From DASRAP01 sp964503275 (lineage in GTDB: Bacteria > Gemmatimonadota > Gemmatimonadetes > Gemmatimonadales > Gemmatimonadaceae): a stretch of DNA of 64,000 nt. The stretch is taken from NCBI GenBank assembly GCA_964503275.1, contig CAZCZO010000004.1:116928-180927 (forward strand), written 5' to 3'. A program made the position numbers and the translations under genes. This document shows, in pieces, positions 1-7,323 of the stretch (position 1 is the first letter of the stretch; every line of letters starts with the position of its first letter). The notes below the pieces were generated by a model, which worked only from the letters and a program-made list of their open reading frames with translations, made no database searches and was not told the origin of the DNA.

Positions 1-255
1 GCTGCTACGACTACCATGTCCTCCAAAGGACAGGTGGTGATTCCTGAAGCCATTCGCGAGCGATTGGGACTCGAGGCGGGTGCACAGTTCGTGGTGGTCG
101 CGGATCGTGATGTTGTGATCCTGAGAGTCTTGCAGCCACCGGCCTTGTCAGAATTCGCGGCGCTGAGTGCGCAGGCGCGCCGAGCTGCCAAGGCCGCTGA
201 GCTCAAGCAAGGCGATGTCGAGCGGGCGACAAAGAAGGTGCGGCGCGGGGCGTGA
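1..255 (+). CDS. AbrB/MazE-type antitoxin (5' end outside window)
   Basis: Small DNA-binding antitoxin of the swapped-hairpin AbrB/MazE/SpoVT family. It would neutralise the PIN toxin encoded next and repress the pair. The family signature SSKGQVVIPEAIRERLGL is present at the N-terminus. An ATG lies at 16, but the frame stays open to base 1 and encodes AATTT before that Met. Antitoxins of this family often begin a few residues before 'MSSKGQ', so the true start is probably just outside the window. The C-terminal half (about residues 40-79) is Ala/Lys-rich and likely the toxin-binding tail. The stop overlaps the GTG start of the toxin gene. Confidence 0.85.
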   Translation, partial: AATTTMSSKGQVVIPEAIRERLGLEAGAQFVVVADRDVVILRVLQPPALSEFAALSAQARRAAKAAELKQGDVERATKKVRRGA

Positions 256-677
256 AGGTCGTCGTCGACACGAACGTCTTGATGTCGGGGCTGTTGTTCG
301 GTGGCGTCCCTGGCCGAGTACTCAGTGCGTGGAGCGAGGGTGTCTTTCGGCTTGTTGTGTCTCCGCCTGTGCTCGAGGAGTACCGCCGCGTCGGGCTTGA
401 CTTGAGCAAAGGGCGAGAGCCGCTGATCGGTCTGGTTGAGTCATTCGTGATGATGGTGACGACTCACGCGCTGATGCTGGACGCGCGGCCCCTGGACGTC
501 GGGGTGAGCGCCGATCCGGATGATGACATGTTCCTTGCCGCTGCGATCGCCGGCAGTGCTCAGATCATCGTGTCACGCGACAAGCACCTGCTGCAGGTGA
601 CAGGATGGAGCGGTATCGAGGTCTTGAAGCCCCGGCCGGGACATCCCAAGCCACTTCCCTTGCATGAACACCACTGA
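252..677 (+). CDS. PIN-domain toxin, COG1569-type
   Basis: Predicted Mg-dependent RNase of the PIN fold, toxin partner of the upstream AbrB-type antitoxin. Acidic active-site motifs are visible: VVDTNVLMSG at the N-terminus (Asp6), ADPDDDMFLAAA in the middle, and IVSRDKHLL near the C-terminus. The start is GTG at 252, giving a 4-base GTGA overlap with the antitoxin stop; this suggests translational coupling. At 141 residues it has normal family length and all expected acidic residues, so it looks intact. The RNA target cannot be read from sequence. Confidence 0.85.
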   Translation: MKVVVDTNVLMSGLLFGGVPGRVLSAWSEGVFRLVVSPPVLEEYRRVGLDLSKGREPLIGLVESFVMMVTTHALMLDARPLDVGVSADPDDDMFLAAAIAGSAQIIVSRDKHLLQVTGWSGIEVLKPRPGHPKPLPLHEHH

Positions 678-712
678 TCAGATAGTCTGATTCTCGGCCA
701 TCCGCCACGCCA

Positions 713-991
713 ATGCCGCCTGCCCCCACCGTCACCGACGTCGCGCGCAACTTCGCCGACTATATCAACCGCGTTGCGTTTCGCGGCGAGCGTTTCACAC
801 TCATGCGCGGCAACCGACCGGTGGCAGAGCTGCGTCCGGTGCCGGCCGGACGCAGCCTCCGCGAGTTGCCCGCCATGCTCGCATCCCTCCCTCGGCTGTC
901 GGCGGATGAGGCGTCGGCGTTCGGAGAGGACATCGCGGCGGCACGCCGCGAGCTTGGTGAGCAGCCGCTGCGAGATCCATGGGCGTCCTGA
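713..991 (+). CDS. Phd/YefM-type antitoxin
   Basis: Antitoxin of the second toxin-antitoxin pair. The N-terminal half has the Phd/YefM pattern: VTDVARNFADYINRVAFRGE followed by a strand pair ending in RPVAELRPV. This part dimerises and binds DNA. The C-terminal half (about residues 45-92) is a helical tail rich in Ala, Glu and Arg, expected to wrap the toxin. It overlaps the following VapC-type gene by 13 bp, so the two are co-translated. Only 35 bp separate it from the preceding PIN gene, so the two modules may share a transcript. Confidence 0.85.
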   Translation: MPPAPTVTDVARNFADYINRVAFRGERFTLMRGNRPVAELRPVPAGRSLRELPAMLASLPRLSADEASAFGEDIAAARRELGEQPLRDPWAS

Positions 992-1392
992 TCGACGCCA
1001 GTATCCTCATCGAGCACGAGCGAGGTCGGCTGGAGCTCGAGCCGCATCTCGATCAGCGGCCCGACGAAGAGTTCTTCCTGTCAGTGATCAGCGCCAGCGA
1101 ATTGCTTCACGGCGTGCATCACGCGGTCGACGCCGCGACACGTGCCCGGCGTGCCGCTTGGGTGGAAGCCGTGCTGGACCGATTCCCGCTGCTGCCGGTC
1201 GACATGCAGACGGCGCGGGCCCATGCGCAGATCTGGGCAGACCTGTCGCCGCGCGGGCAGCTCATCGGACCCAATGACCTCTGGCTCGCCGCATCCTGCA
1301 TTGCCAACGGGCTGGTGATGGTGACGGCGAACGAGCGGGGGTTTCGCCGGGTACCTGGGCTCGCGTTGGAGTCGTGGGCGCGTCGCGCCTGA
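979..1392 (+). CDS. VapC-type PIN-domain toxin
   Basis: PIN-domain endoribonuclease toxin, partner of the Phd-type antitoxin. It carries the VapC signature residues: LIDASILIEHERG (Asp6), ISASELLHG (catalytic Glu), GPNDLWLAA (Asp) and VTANERGFRRVPGL at the C-terminus. It is 137 residues long, standard for VapC. It differs from the PIN protein at 252-677, which is COG1569-like, so the two pairs are not a simple duplication. VapC enzymes of this group cut tRNA or rRNA loops; the target here is unknown. Confidence 0.88.
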   Translation: MGVLIDASILIEHERGRLELEPHLDQRPDEEFFLSVISASELLHGVHHAVDAATRARRAAWVEAVLDRFPLLPVDMQTARAHAQIWADLSPRGQLIGPNDLWLAASCIANGLVMVTANERGFRRVPGLALESWARRA

Positions 1393-1398
1393 TCGCGC

Positions 1399-1998
1399 AT
1401 GACCCGCAACATCACCGACCTCTACGAGCGCCACGCGCACGCCTACGACGAAGACCGCGGCCGCTCACTCCACGAGCGAAGCTGGTTGGACCGCTTCTTG
1501 AGCTTCGTCCCGCCAGGCGGGACCATCCTCGACATCGGCTGCGGGATGGGCGAGCCCATCGCCCGGTACCTCATGGAGAGCGGCGTCAACGTCGTCGGCG
1601 TGGACGCCGCACCGTCGATGATCGCCTTGTGCCGCACCCGCTTCCCGCAGTCGGAGTGGCTGGTCGCCGACATGCGGGACCTCGCGCTCGGCCGACGCTT
1701 CGACGGCGTGCTGGCCTGGGACAGCTTCTTTCACTTGAGCATGGACGACCAGCGCGCGATGTTCGCTCGCTTCGCAGCGCATGCCGCGGATGGCGCGCCG
1801 CTGATGTTCACCAGCGGTCCGGCGGCTGGGGAGGTGATCGGGTCGTACCGAGGCGAGCCGCTCTATCACGCCAGTCTGGACCCGGCGGCGTATCGCGCGC
1901 TGTTGGTCAGCAACGGGTTCACTGAACGAGCATTCGTCGCCGAGGACCCGGATTGCGGCGGGCATACGGTGTGGCTCGCGACGTTGGACGCGGAGTGA
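1399..1998 (+). CDS. Class I SAM-dependent methyltransferase
   Basis: Cytoplasmic methyltransferase of unknown substrate. The Rossmann SAM-binding motif I is at residues 44-52 (LDIGCGMGEP), followed by the acidic ribose-binding end of strand 2 (VVGVDAAPSMI) and motif II (LVADMRDL). The motif IV region reads GVLAWDSFFHLS. At 199 residues it is a single-domain enzyme close to the generic Methyltransf_25/11 group. It starts 6 bp after the VapC stop and so may be co-transcribed with it, although nothing indicates it belongs to the toxin-antitoxin system. Confidence 0.8.
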   Translation: MTRNITDLYERHAHAYDEDRGRSLHERSWLDRFLSFVPPGGTILDIGCGMGEPIARYLMESGVNVVGVDAAPSMIALCRTRFPQSEWLVADMRDLALGRRFDGVLAWDSFFHLSMDDQRAMFARFAAHAADGAPLMFTSGPAAGEVIGSYRGEPLYHASLDPAAYRALLVSNGFTERAFVAEDPDCGGHTVWLATLDAE

Positions 1999-2125
1999 GA
2001 CGCCGGGGACCGTGCGGATGCGCTAGGATCCTGTGTCGGCCTGTTGACCCGGTCGACGGGAAGCGCTAGATACTTCGAGCACTGCTGGTTCGATTCGCGT
2101 CCGTGCACACCTCACGCACCTCGTC

Positions 2126-2494
2126 ATGTCGGAACAGGTCGTACGCTGGGCCAAACTGGTGGTGCTGATCGGCGCGTTGCTGCGGACCCTGTGGATCGGT
2201 ATTCGATACCATCGTGGGTCGTGGCAGCGACATGATTGGATGCGATTCGGGCTCGCGCTGAGTGCCGCCCTGAGCGTCGTCGCCGTCGCGCTGGCGATGG
2301 GTGTTGCGGTCGATCGCGGCATCTACGACGAGATCCCGGTCGCGTACCACTCGCGGTACTCGTGGACACTGCTTGCGGTCGCGTTGGTCGGCAGTGGCGC
2401 GCTCGGATGCGTGTTGGGGTGGTTCGTTTCCCCCGCGATCCTTCGACCGCGAGGATCAAGAAGCAGGCGCAGAGCCCAAGGCCCACGACATTGA
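2126..2494 (+). CDS. Small hypothetical membrane protein
   Basis: I do not recognise this 122-residue protein. Three hydrophobic segments at about residues 8-27, 40-62 and 79-104 suggest a three-pass inner-membrane protein. The C-terminal tail is strongly basic (RPRGSRSRRRAQGPRH), which suggests a cytoplasmic C-terminus. It stands between the methyltransferase and the convergent response-regulator gene. Codon use matches its neighbours. A real but uncharacterised gene is likely, though no homology supports it. Confidence 0.5.
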   Translation: MSEQVVRWAKLVVLIGALLRTLWIGIRYHRGSWQRHDWMRFGLALSAALSVVAVALAMGVAVDRGIYDEIPVAYHSRYSWTLLAVALVGSGALGCVLGWFVSPAILRPRGSRSRRRAQGPRH

Positions 2495-2519
2495 GCATCA
2501 GTGACGTGGTCGCGTCAGC

Positions 2520-3398
2520 TCAGCCCCCCGCTTGCTTCCACAGCGCCGCGAACGTCCGCAGATAGCGGTGATACAGGTACACCTCCCAGTCCGGCGGCGG
2601 GACCGTCCCTCGCAACATGTACTGGATCGGCGCGTTCACGTTGGTCGGCGCGATCTGCACCAAGAGGTCACGGCCATCGATCACGAAGCGATCGCCATCG
2701 TCGTTGAATCGCGTGGCTGGCATCGCCGCCAGCGTGTCGAGGCGACCTCGCGCGGCGGCTTCATCCGCCCAGTCCTGCAGGCCAACGAGGAAGCGGTCCT
2801 CCGCGAAATAGCAGAGCGACGCCGAGATACTCGCCGCCTTGCCTCCCTGCGGGTCCACGCGCGCCAGTTTCTGCCAGGTCTGCAGCGCGTTCGTGATGCG
2901 TTCGCGCGACGCCGCCGATGGCGTCAGGTAGTGCAGCAGGTCCTGCAGGGCGTGCGACAGCCCGATGTAATACGACGTCCGCAGGCCTGCCTTGACGACC
3001 GTGTACAGCTTGTCCTCGGTCGCCTCGGCCTTGGCGAGGTAGCCCTGGATGTCGTAGCGGTCGAGCACGGCGCGCTCGGGCGCGATACCCGGCTGCCCGG
3101 TGCGCACGCAGATCTGCAGCGTCCGGTTCTTCATCACGTCACGGATGTACTCGCAGAGCTCGAGCCCGGCGTGGTCCGTCTCCATCACGACGTCGATCAG
3201 CGCGACCGAGGCCAGACTGATGTCGGGGCGGCCCAGCGTGAGACTGTGCAGGAGGTCGATGCCCTCTGCCTTGCTCATCGCCGAATGCAGACGGATCGGC
3301 AGCCCATGGACTTTGAACTGGCGCATGGCGAGCCGGCTGACCTCGTGGACGTCGGGCTCGTCGTCGACCAGCACGACGTGAAGCTCAGTGAGATGCAC
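2520..3398 (-). CDS. Response regulator with unassigned C-terminal domain
   Basis: Cytoplasmic two-component output protein of 292 residues. Residues 6-130 form a receiver: acidic pair D12/D13, probable phospho-acceptor D69 in ALIDVVMETDHAG, Thr100 in VRTGQPG and Lys123. This receiver subtype is the one usually found in front of DUF3369/HD-GYP or GGDEF domains. Neither follows here: the C-terminal 150 residues contain no HD, HD-GYP, EAL or HTH motif that I can see. The gene starts 2 bp after the histidine kinase stop and is last in the operon of two MacB-like permeases, so it probably receives phosphate from that kinase. Confidence 0.75.
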   Translation of the reverse strand: MHLTELHVVLVDDEPDVHEVSRLAMRQFKVHGLPIRLHSAMSKAEGIDLLHSLTLGRPDISLASVALIDVVMETDHAGLELCEYIRDVMKNRTLQICVRTGQPGIAPERAVLDRYDIQGYLAKAEATEDKLYTVVKAGLRTSYYIGLSHALQDLLHYLTPSAASRERITNALQTWQKLARVDPQGGKAASISASLCYFAEDRFLVGLQDWADEAAARGRLDTLAAMPATRFNDDGDRFVIDGRDLLVQIAPTNVNAPIQYMLRGTVPPPDWEVYLYHRYLRTFAALWKQAGG

Positions 3399-3400
3399 GG

Positions 3401-4615
3401 TCAGGAACCCGGTGTAGGTGTGGTGGACGGCGACGGCGGGAGACTGACCGACACCGTGGTGCCGCTCCCCTCGGTGGACTCGACGGCGACGCTTCCGCGC
3501 AACTGTGCGGTGACGATGTTATGCACGATCGCGAGGCCAAGCCCACTGCCCCCCTGGCTGCGTCCGGTCGTGAAGAACGGCTCAAAGATACGAGGTCGAT
3601 GCTCCGCCGCAATCCCGGCGCCGAAGTCGCGCACGGCGATCAGGAAGCGATCCTCAGGCTGACTTGGGTCGGGCCCGATCGTGATCTCGACCTTCCCGCC
3701 GCCGCCCTCGGGATACGCGTGTTGCTGGGCGTTGCTGAGCAGGTTGAGCAGGACCTGTGAGAGCGATCCGGGGTACCCCGTCCACTCCGCACCCGGGTCG
3801 TCCAGCGCATTGATGACCACGACCTCCATCCGCGACGCTCGCGCCGTGACGCGAAACAGGCTCACGGTCTCGTTCACGATGTCTGACAGGACCACGCGCT
3901 CCCGGACGTCGGTCATCTGGTTGACGGAGACCTTCTTGAACTGCTGGACCAGCGTGTGCGCACGGCTGACATTGCGAGAGATCAGGCGGCAGGCGGCCTC
4001 CAGGTCATCGACGAGCTCGCGGCCTTCTGCCGTCTCACCGAGCGCGGCGATCGCGGGCTCCCCGAGCCGCTGCGCGATGAGGCTGGCCGCCGTGTTCACC
4101 ACCCCAAGCGGCGTGTTCAGCTCATGGGCGACCCCCGCGACCATCTGCCCGACGGACCGATGCCGCGCGAGCTCGGACTCCTCGCGGATGAGCCGCTCAT
4201 TCTCGCGGCGTAGCCGGTCGATCGACAGGTGGGTGTTCACCCGCGCGAGCAGCTCGTGCGCATTGACGGGCTTGGCGACGTAATCGACCGCGCCGAGCTC
4301 GAAGCCACGGACGATGTCGTCCGTCCCCGTGCGCGCGGTCAGGAAGATGATCGGGATGTCGCGCCATCCGTCCGATGCCTTGATCCGTCTGCAGGTCTCG
4401 AAGCCGTCCATCTCCGGCATCAGGACGTCGAGCAGGATGAGGTCGGGCCGGATCGTGTCGAGGGCGTCGAGCGCGTGTCCGCCGTTGGTGGCCACACTCA
4501 CCTGGTAGCCCGCGTCGTGCAGCACGGCCGCCAGCGCCTGGATGTTGATGGGCGAATCCTCGACGAGGAGGATACGCGGTACGGCGCCGTGGCCGTGCAC
4601 GCCGGCGTCACTCAT
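3401..4615 (-). CDS. Hybrid protein: receiver plus histidine kinase
   Basis: Two-component kinase of 404 residues with an N-terminal receiver instead of a sensor domain. The receiver spans about 13-130 (ILLVEDSP, phospho-acceptor D63 in LILLDVLMPEMDG, Lys115). A short coiled coil follows, then a HisKA domain with His164 in GVAHELNTPLG. The HATPase_c domain has an N-box near QVLLNLLSNAQQHA, then DFGAGI, a FFTTGRSQGGSGLGL region, and a C-terminal G-box. No transmembrane segment is visible, so it is cytoplasmic and its input is probably phosphate from another kinase. The start was set at Met 4615: it overlaps the upstream permease stop by 8 bp (ATGAGTGA) and immediately precedes the receiver. 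Confidence 0.85.
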   Translation of the reverse strand: MSDAGVHGHGAVPRILLVEDSPINIQALAAVLHDAGYQVSVATNGGHALDALDTIRPDLILLDVLMPEMDGFETCRRIKASDGWRDIPIIFLTARTGTDDIVRGFELGAVDYVAKPVNAHELLARVNTHLSIDRLRRENERLIREESELARHRSVGQMVAGVAHELNTPLGVVNTAASLIAQRLGEPAIAALGETAEGRELVDDLEAACRLISRNVSRAHTLVQQFKKVSVNQMTDVRERVVLSDIVNETVSLFRVTARASRMEVVVINALDDPGAEWTGYPGSLSQVLLNLLSNAQQHAYPEGGGGKVEITIGPDPSQPEDRFLIAVRDFGAGIAAEHRPRIFEPFFTTGRSQGGSGLGLAIVHNIVTAQLRGSVAVESTEGSGTTVSVSLPPSPSTTPTPGS

Positions 4616-5879
4616 GCCGTAGGGCCGCCACCGGATCCAGTTTCGCTGCGCGCATCGCCGGGAGCATGCCGAAGATGATACCGGTGACCGCACTCGCCAT
4701 CAACGCGGCGACGACGGAGGTGAGCGGCGTCGCCGCCGGGATCGCCGGCCACGCGGTGCGGATCCCGACGGCCGTCAGGATGCCGAGCACCAGTCCCACC
4801 GCCGCGCCGATGCTGGTCAACGTCACCGCCTCGACGAGGAACTGCCACAGGATCGTCGCCCGCGTGGCACCGAGCGCCTTGCGCACACCGATCTCGCGGG
4901 TCCGCTCGGTCACCGAGATCATCATGATCGCGACCACGCCCACCCCGCCGACCAGCAGGCCCACCGATGACAGCGCGAGCCCGACCACGAAGAAGGTCCC
5001 GAACAGACTGTTGTAGATGTCCATCAGCCGGTCCTGGGTGACGATCTCGAAGTTGCTGCGCTGGCTGGGGCGCAGGCCGCGGGCGCCGCGCAGCGCGGCC
5101 GTCACATCGTCGACCGCCTCCGCCGTCGTCACACCTGCGCGCGGCCGCACGATCAGGTTGTTGCCGAGCATCCACATGTTCAACGCACTCTTGCCCGTGG
5201 TCCACGGAATGATCGCTTTGGGATCGTTGCCGTCGGCCGCCGATGTCGGGGTACCCATCGGGCTCGCCGTGTAGTCGTAGATGCCGATGACCGTGAAGGG
5301 GACGCCATTGATCAGCACCTGCTTGTCGAGCGGGTCCGAGTCGTAGAAGAGGCGCTGCGCCAGCATCGTATTCAGGATCACGACCCGGGCCGACGCGTTG
5401 TACTCGGCGCTCGTGAAGCTGCGTCCCGGATAGATGTCACCGGCGTCGACGTCCTTCCAATTGGTGGAATAGGCCTCGATCCCGGCGCTGAGCTGCTGGT
5501 CCCGGTAGCGGAAGGTCCCACCGGTGGCCACGTGCGCCGTCACCGACCGGATCCTCGGCAGGCGCTCGAGCATGCGCACCTCGTCCATCGTGATCATCGG
5601 GTTGCGGCGCTCGGGGCAGGTCTCGTCGGTCCCATCGCAGACCTGGAAGCCGCCGATCGGGCGACGGTACACGAAGAACGAGGTCGGGCCCGCGGCCTCC
5701 ACGTCGCGCGCGAAGCTCTCATTGACGCCGTGGACCACTGACGACAGCGCGACCACCACGTACACGCCGACGGCGACACCCATGATAGTGAGCCCGGCGC
5801 GCACGCGATTCGCCCGCAGTGCATCCAACGCGATCTTCACCCCTTCGAACACACTGAGGATTCTAGAGCCGATGTGCAC
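4608..5879 (-). CDS. MacB/FtsX-type ABC transporter permease
   Basis: Integral-membrane permease of the MacB superfamily (423 residues). A first transmembrane helix at about residues 27-50 (RVRAGLTIMGVAVGVYVVVA) is followed by a large periplasmic MacB_PCD domain (about 55-280). Three helices follow at the C-terminus, with the FtsX signature MISVTERTREIGVRKALGA between them. It lies 3 bp downstream of a second permease of the same type and upstream of a kinase and response regulator. No ATPase gene lies within the window, so the energising subunit must come from elsewhere. The family uses mechanotransmission to export peptides, lipoproteins or antibiotics. Confidence 0.88.
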   Translation of the reverse strand: MHIGSRILSVFEGVKIALDALRANRVRAGLTIMGVAVGVYVVVALSSVVHGVNESFARDVEAAGPTSFFVYRRPIGGFQVCDGTDETCPERRNPMITMDEVRMLERLPRIRSVTAHVATGGTFRYRDQQLSAGIEAYSTNWKDVDAGDIYPGRSFTSAEYNASARVVILNTMLAQRLFYDSDPLDKQVLINGVPFTVIGIYDYTASPMGTPTSAADGNDPKAIIPWTTGKSALNMWMLGNNLIVRPRAGVTTAEAVDDVTAALRGARGLRPSQRSNFEIVTQDRLMDIYNSLFGTFFVVGLALSSVGLLVGGVGVVAIMMISVTERTREIGVRKALGATRATILWQFLVEAVTLTSIGAAVGLVLGILTAVGIRTAWPAIPAATPLTSVVAALMASAVTGIIFGMLPAMRAAKLDPVAALRHE

Positions 5880-5882
5880 GTG

Positions 5883-7124
5883 CTACTCCTGCCGAAGGGC
5901 TTCGATGGGGTCGAGCCGCGAGGCGCGCCGCGCGGGATAGACGCCCGAGACGATACCGACGCCGAGTCCGAGCAGCGTGGCCACGACGAGCGACCATGGG
6001 GCCACCGCGGCCGGAAGCGGCGTATTCGACGCGATGACCCACGCGCCGCCGAGCCCGAGGCCGATGCCGATGACTGCGCCGAGCGTGCTCAAGGTCGCCG
6101 CCTCGACCAAGAACTGCCGGAGGATGTCCTTGCGGCGCGCGCCCAGTGCCTTGCGGATGCCGATCTCGTGCGTTCGCTCGGCGACCGCGACCAGCATGAT
6201 GTTCATGATGACCATGCCGCCGACGACCAGCCCGATCATCGGCAGGGCCGTGCCCGCGATCGTCATGACGGACTTCACCTCCCGGAAATCCTCCAGCGCG
6301 GACTCGGAGGTCTCGATGGAGAAGTTGTCGCGCTGTGCCGGGCGCAACTGCCGGCGGGAGCGCATGGCCTCCCGGACCAGCTCCATCCCGTCGAACATCG
6401 CGGTGGTGCTCGGCGCCTTGAGCATCATGCCGTCGATGTCGCCACGCGGGTTGGTGAGACGCCCGAGCCCGGACTCGAGCGGGCCGATGATCAGCCGATC
6501 CATCGACATCCCGAAGAGCGACCCCTGCTTCTCGATGCGGCCGACGACCATGTAGGGCACGCCGCCGACCCGCAGCTCGCGGCCGATCGGATCGAGGTTC
6601 GGGAAGAAGAAGGTCGCCACCTCGTCGCCGATCACGACCACGTTCGTCCCGTTCAGGTACTCGGGCTGTGCGATCGTGCGGCCGGCGACGATGTCGTAGT
6701 TCTTGATCTGGAAGTAGTCACCCTCGACGGCGTAGATGGTCGCCTGGCGCGGGCGCGGTGCGTAGGCGCTCGACGCGGTCGCACTGGCGTCAGTCTCGAT
6801 CGCCCACTGCACATCCTTGGGGAGCACGTCCACGACGTAGCGGGCATCGTGCCGGTACATGAGCGGCCAGCGCTGCATGTCGCGCCACTCGGCCTCGGTC
6901 TCGGGGCCGGTGAAGTCGGGCCAACGGCGGAGGGTGAACGTGTTCGCGCCGATGAACCGGCCGATGAAGTCCTCCTCCACGTACTTCGACATGCCTTCGA
7001 CGATCGAGACGACCGCGATCAGGAACATCACCCCGATGGTGACGCCGAGGAGGGTGAAGAAGCTCTTCAGCTTCTGGACCCGGATCTGTCCCAAGGCGAG
7101 GGAGATCGCTTCGATGAGGGGCAT
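5883..7124 (-). CDS. MacB/FtsX-type ABC transporter permease, first gene of operon
   Basis: Second MacB-type permease, 413 residues, paralogous to the next gene. It has an N-terminal helix (SFFTLLGVTIGVMFLIAVV), a periplasmic MacB_PCD domain with many conserved Gly/Pro turns, and the C-terminal FtsX block with VAVAERTHEIGIRKALGAR. The open frame extends upstream to 7652, but that extension is Arg/Pro-rich and antisense to the dihydroxyacetone kinase gene. MPLIEAISLALGQIRVQKLK at 7124 is the usual N-terminus for this family and was chosen as the start. The pair may form a heterodimeric permease. No ATPase subunit is encoded nearby. Confidence 0.88.
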   Translation of the reverse strand: MPLIEAISLALGQIRVQKLKSFFTLLGVTIGVMFLIAVVSIVEGMSKYVEEDFIGRFIGANTFTLRRWPDFTGPETEAEWRDMQRWPLMYRHDARYVVDVLPKDVQWAIETDASATASSAYAPRPRQATIYAVEGDYFQIKNYDIVAGRTIAQPEYLNGTNVVVIGDEVATFFFPNLDPIGRELRVGGVPYMVVGRIEKQGSLFGMSMDRLIIGPLESGLGRLTNPRGDIDGMMLKAPSTTAMFDGMELVREAMRSRRQLRPAQRDNFSIETSESALEDFREVKSVMTIAGTALPMIGLVVGGMVIMNIMLVAVAERTHEIGIRKALGARRKDILRQFLVEAATLSTLGAVIGIGLGLGGAWVIASNTPLPAAVAPWSLVVATLLGLGVGIVSGVYPARRASRLDPIEALRQE

Positions 7125-7323
7125 GCAGGGAGTGGTGACGTGGGGGCGTGCGGGCCACGCGCGTTGGCCGCTGGTGCCGACCCTACGGGGGCAGCGGCCG
7201 TTGGGTGTCACGGGCGGTGCCGCGGCGCTCCGGTTGCGGTCGGGACGCCGCCGCGGGAAGTTCCGCGCAGCGACCCGAGGTCCGGGTCGAGGAACCCCCG
7301 ACTGACGCCGACGTCGCGCCGAG

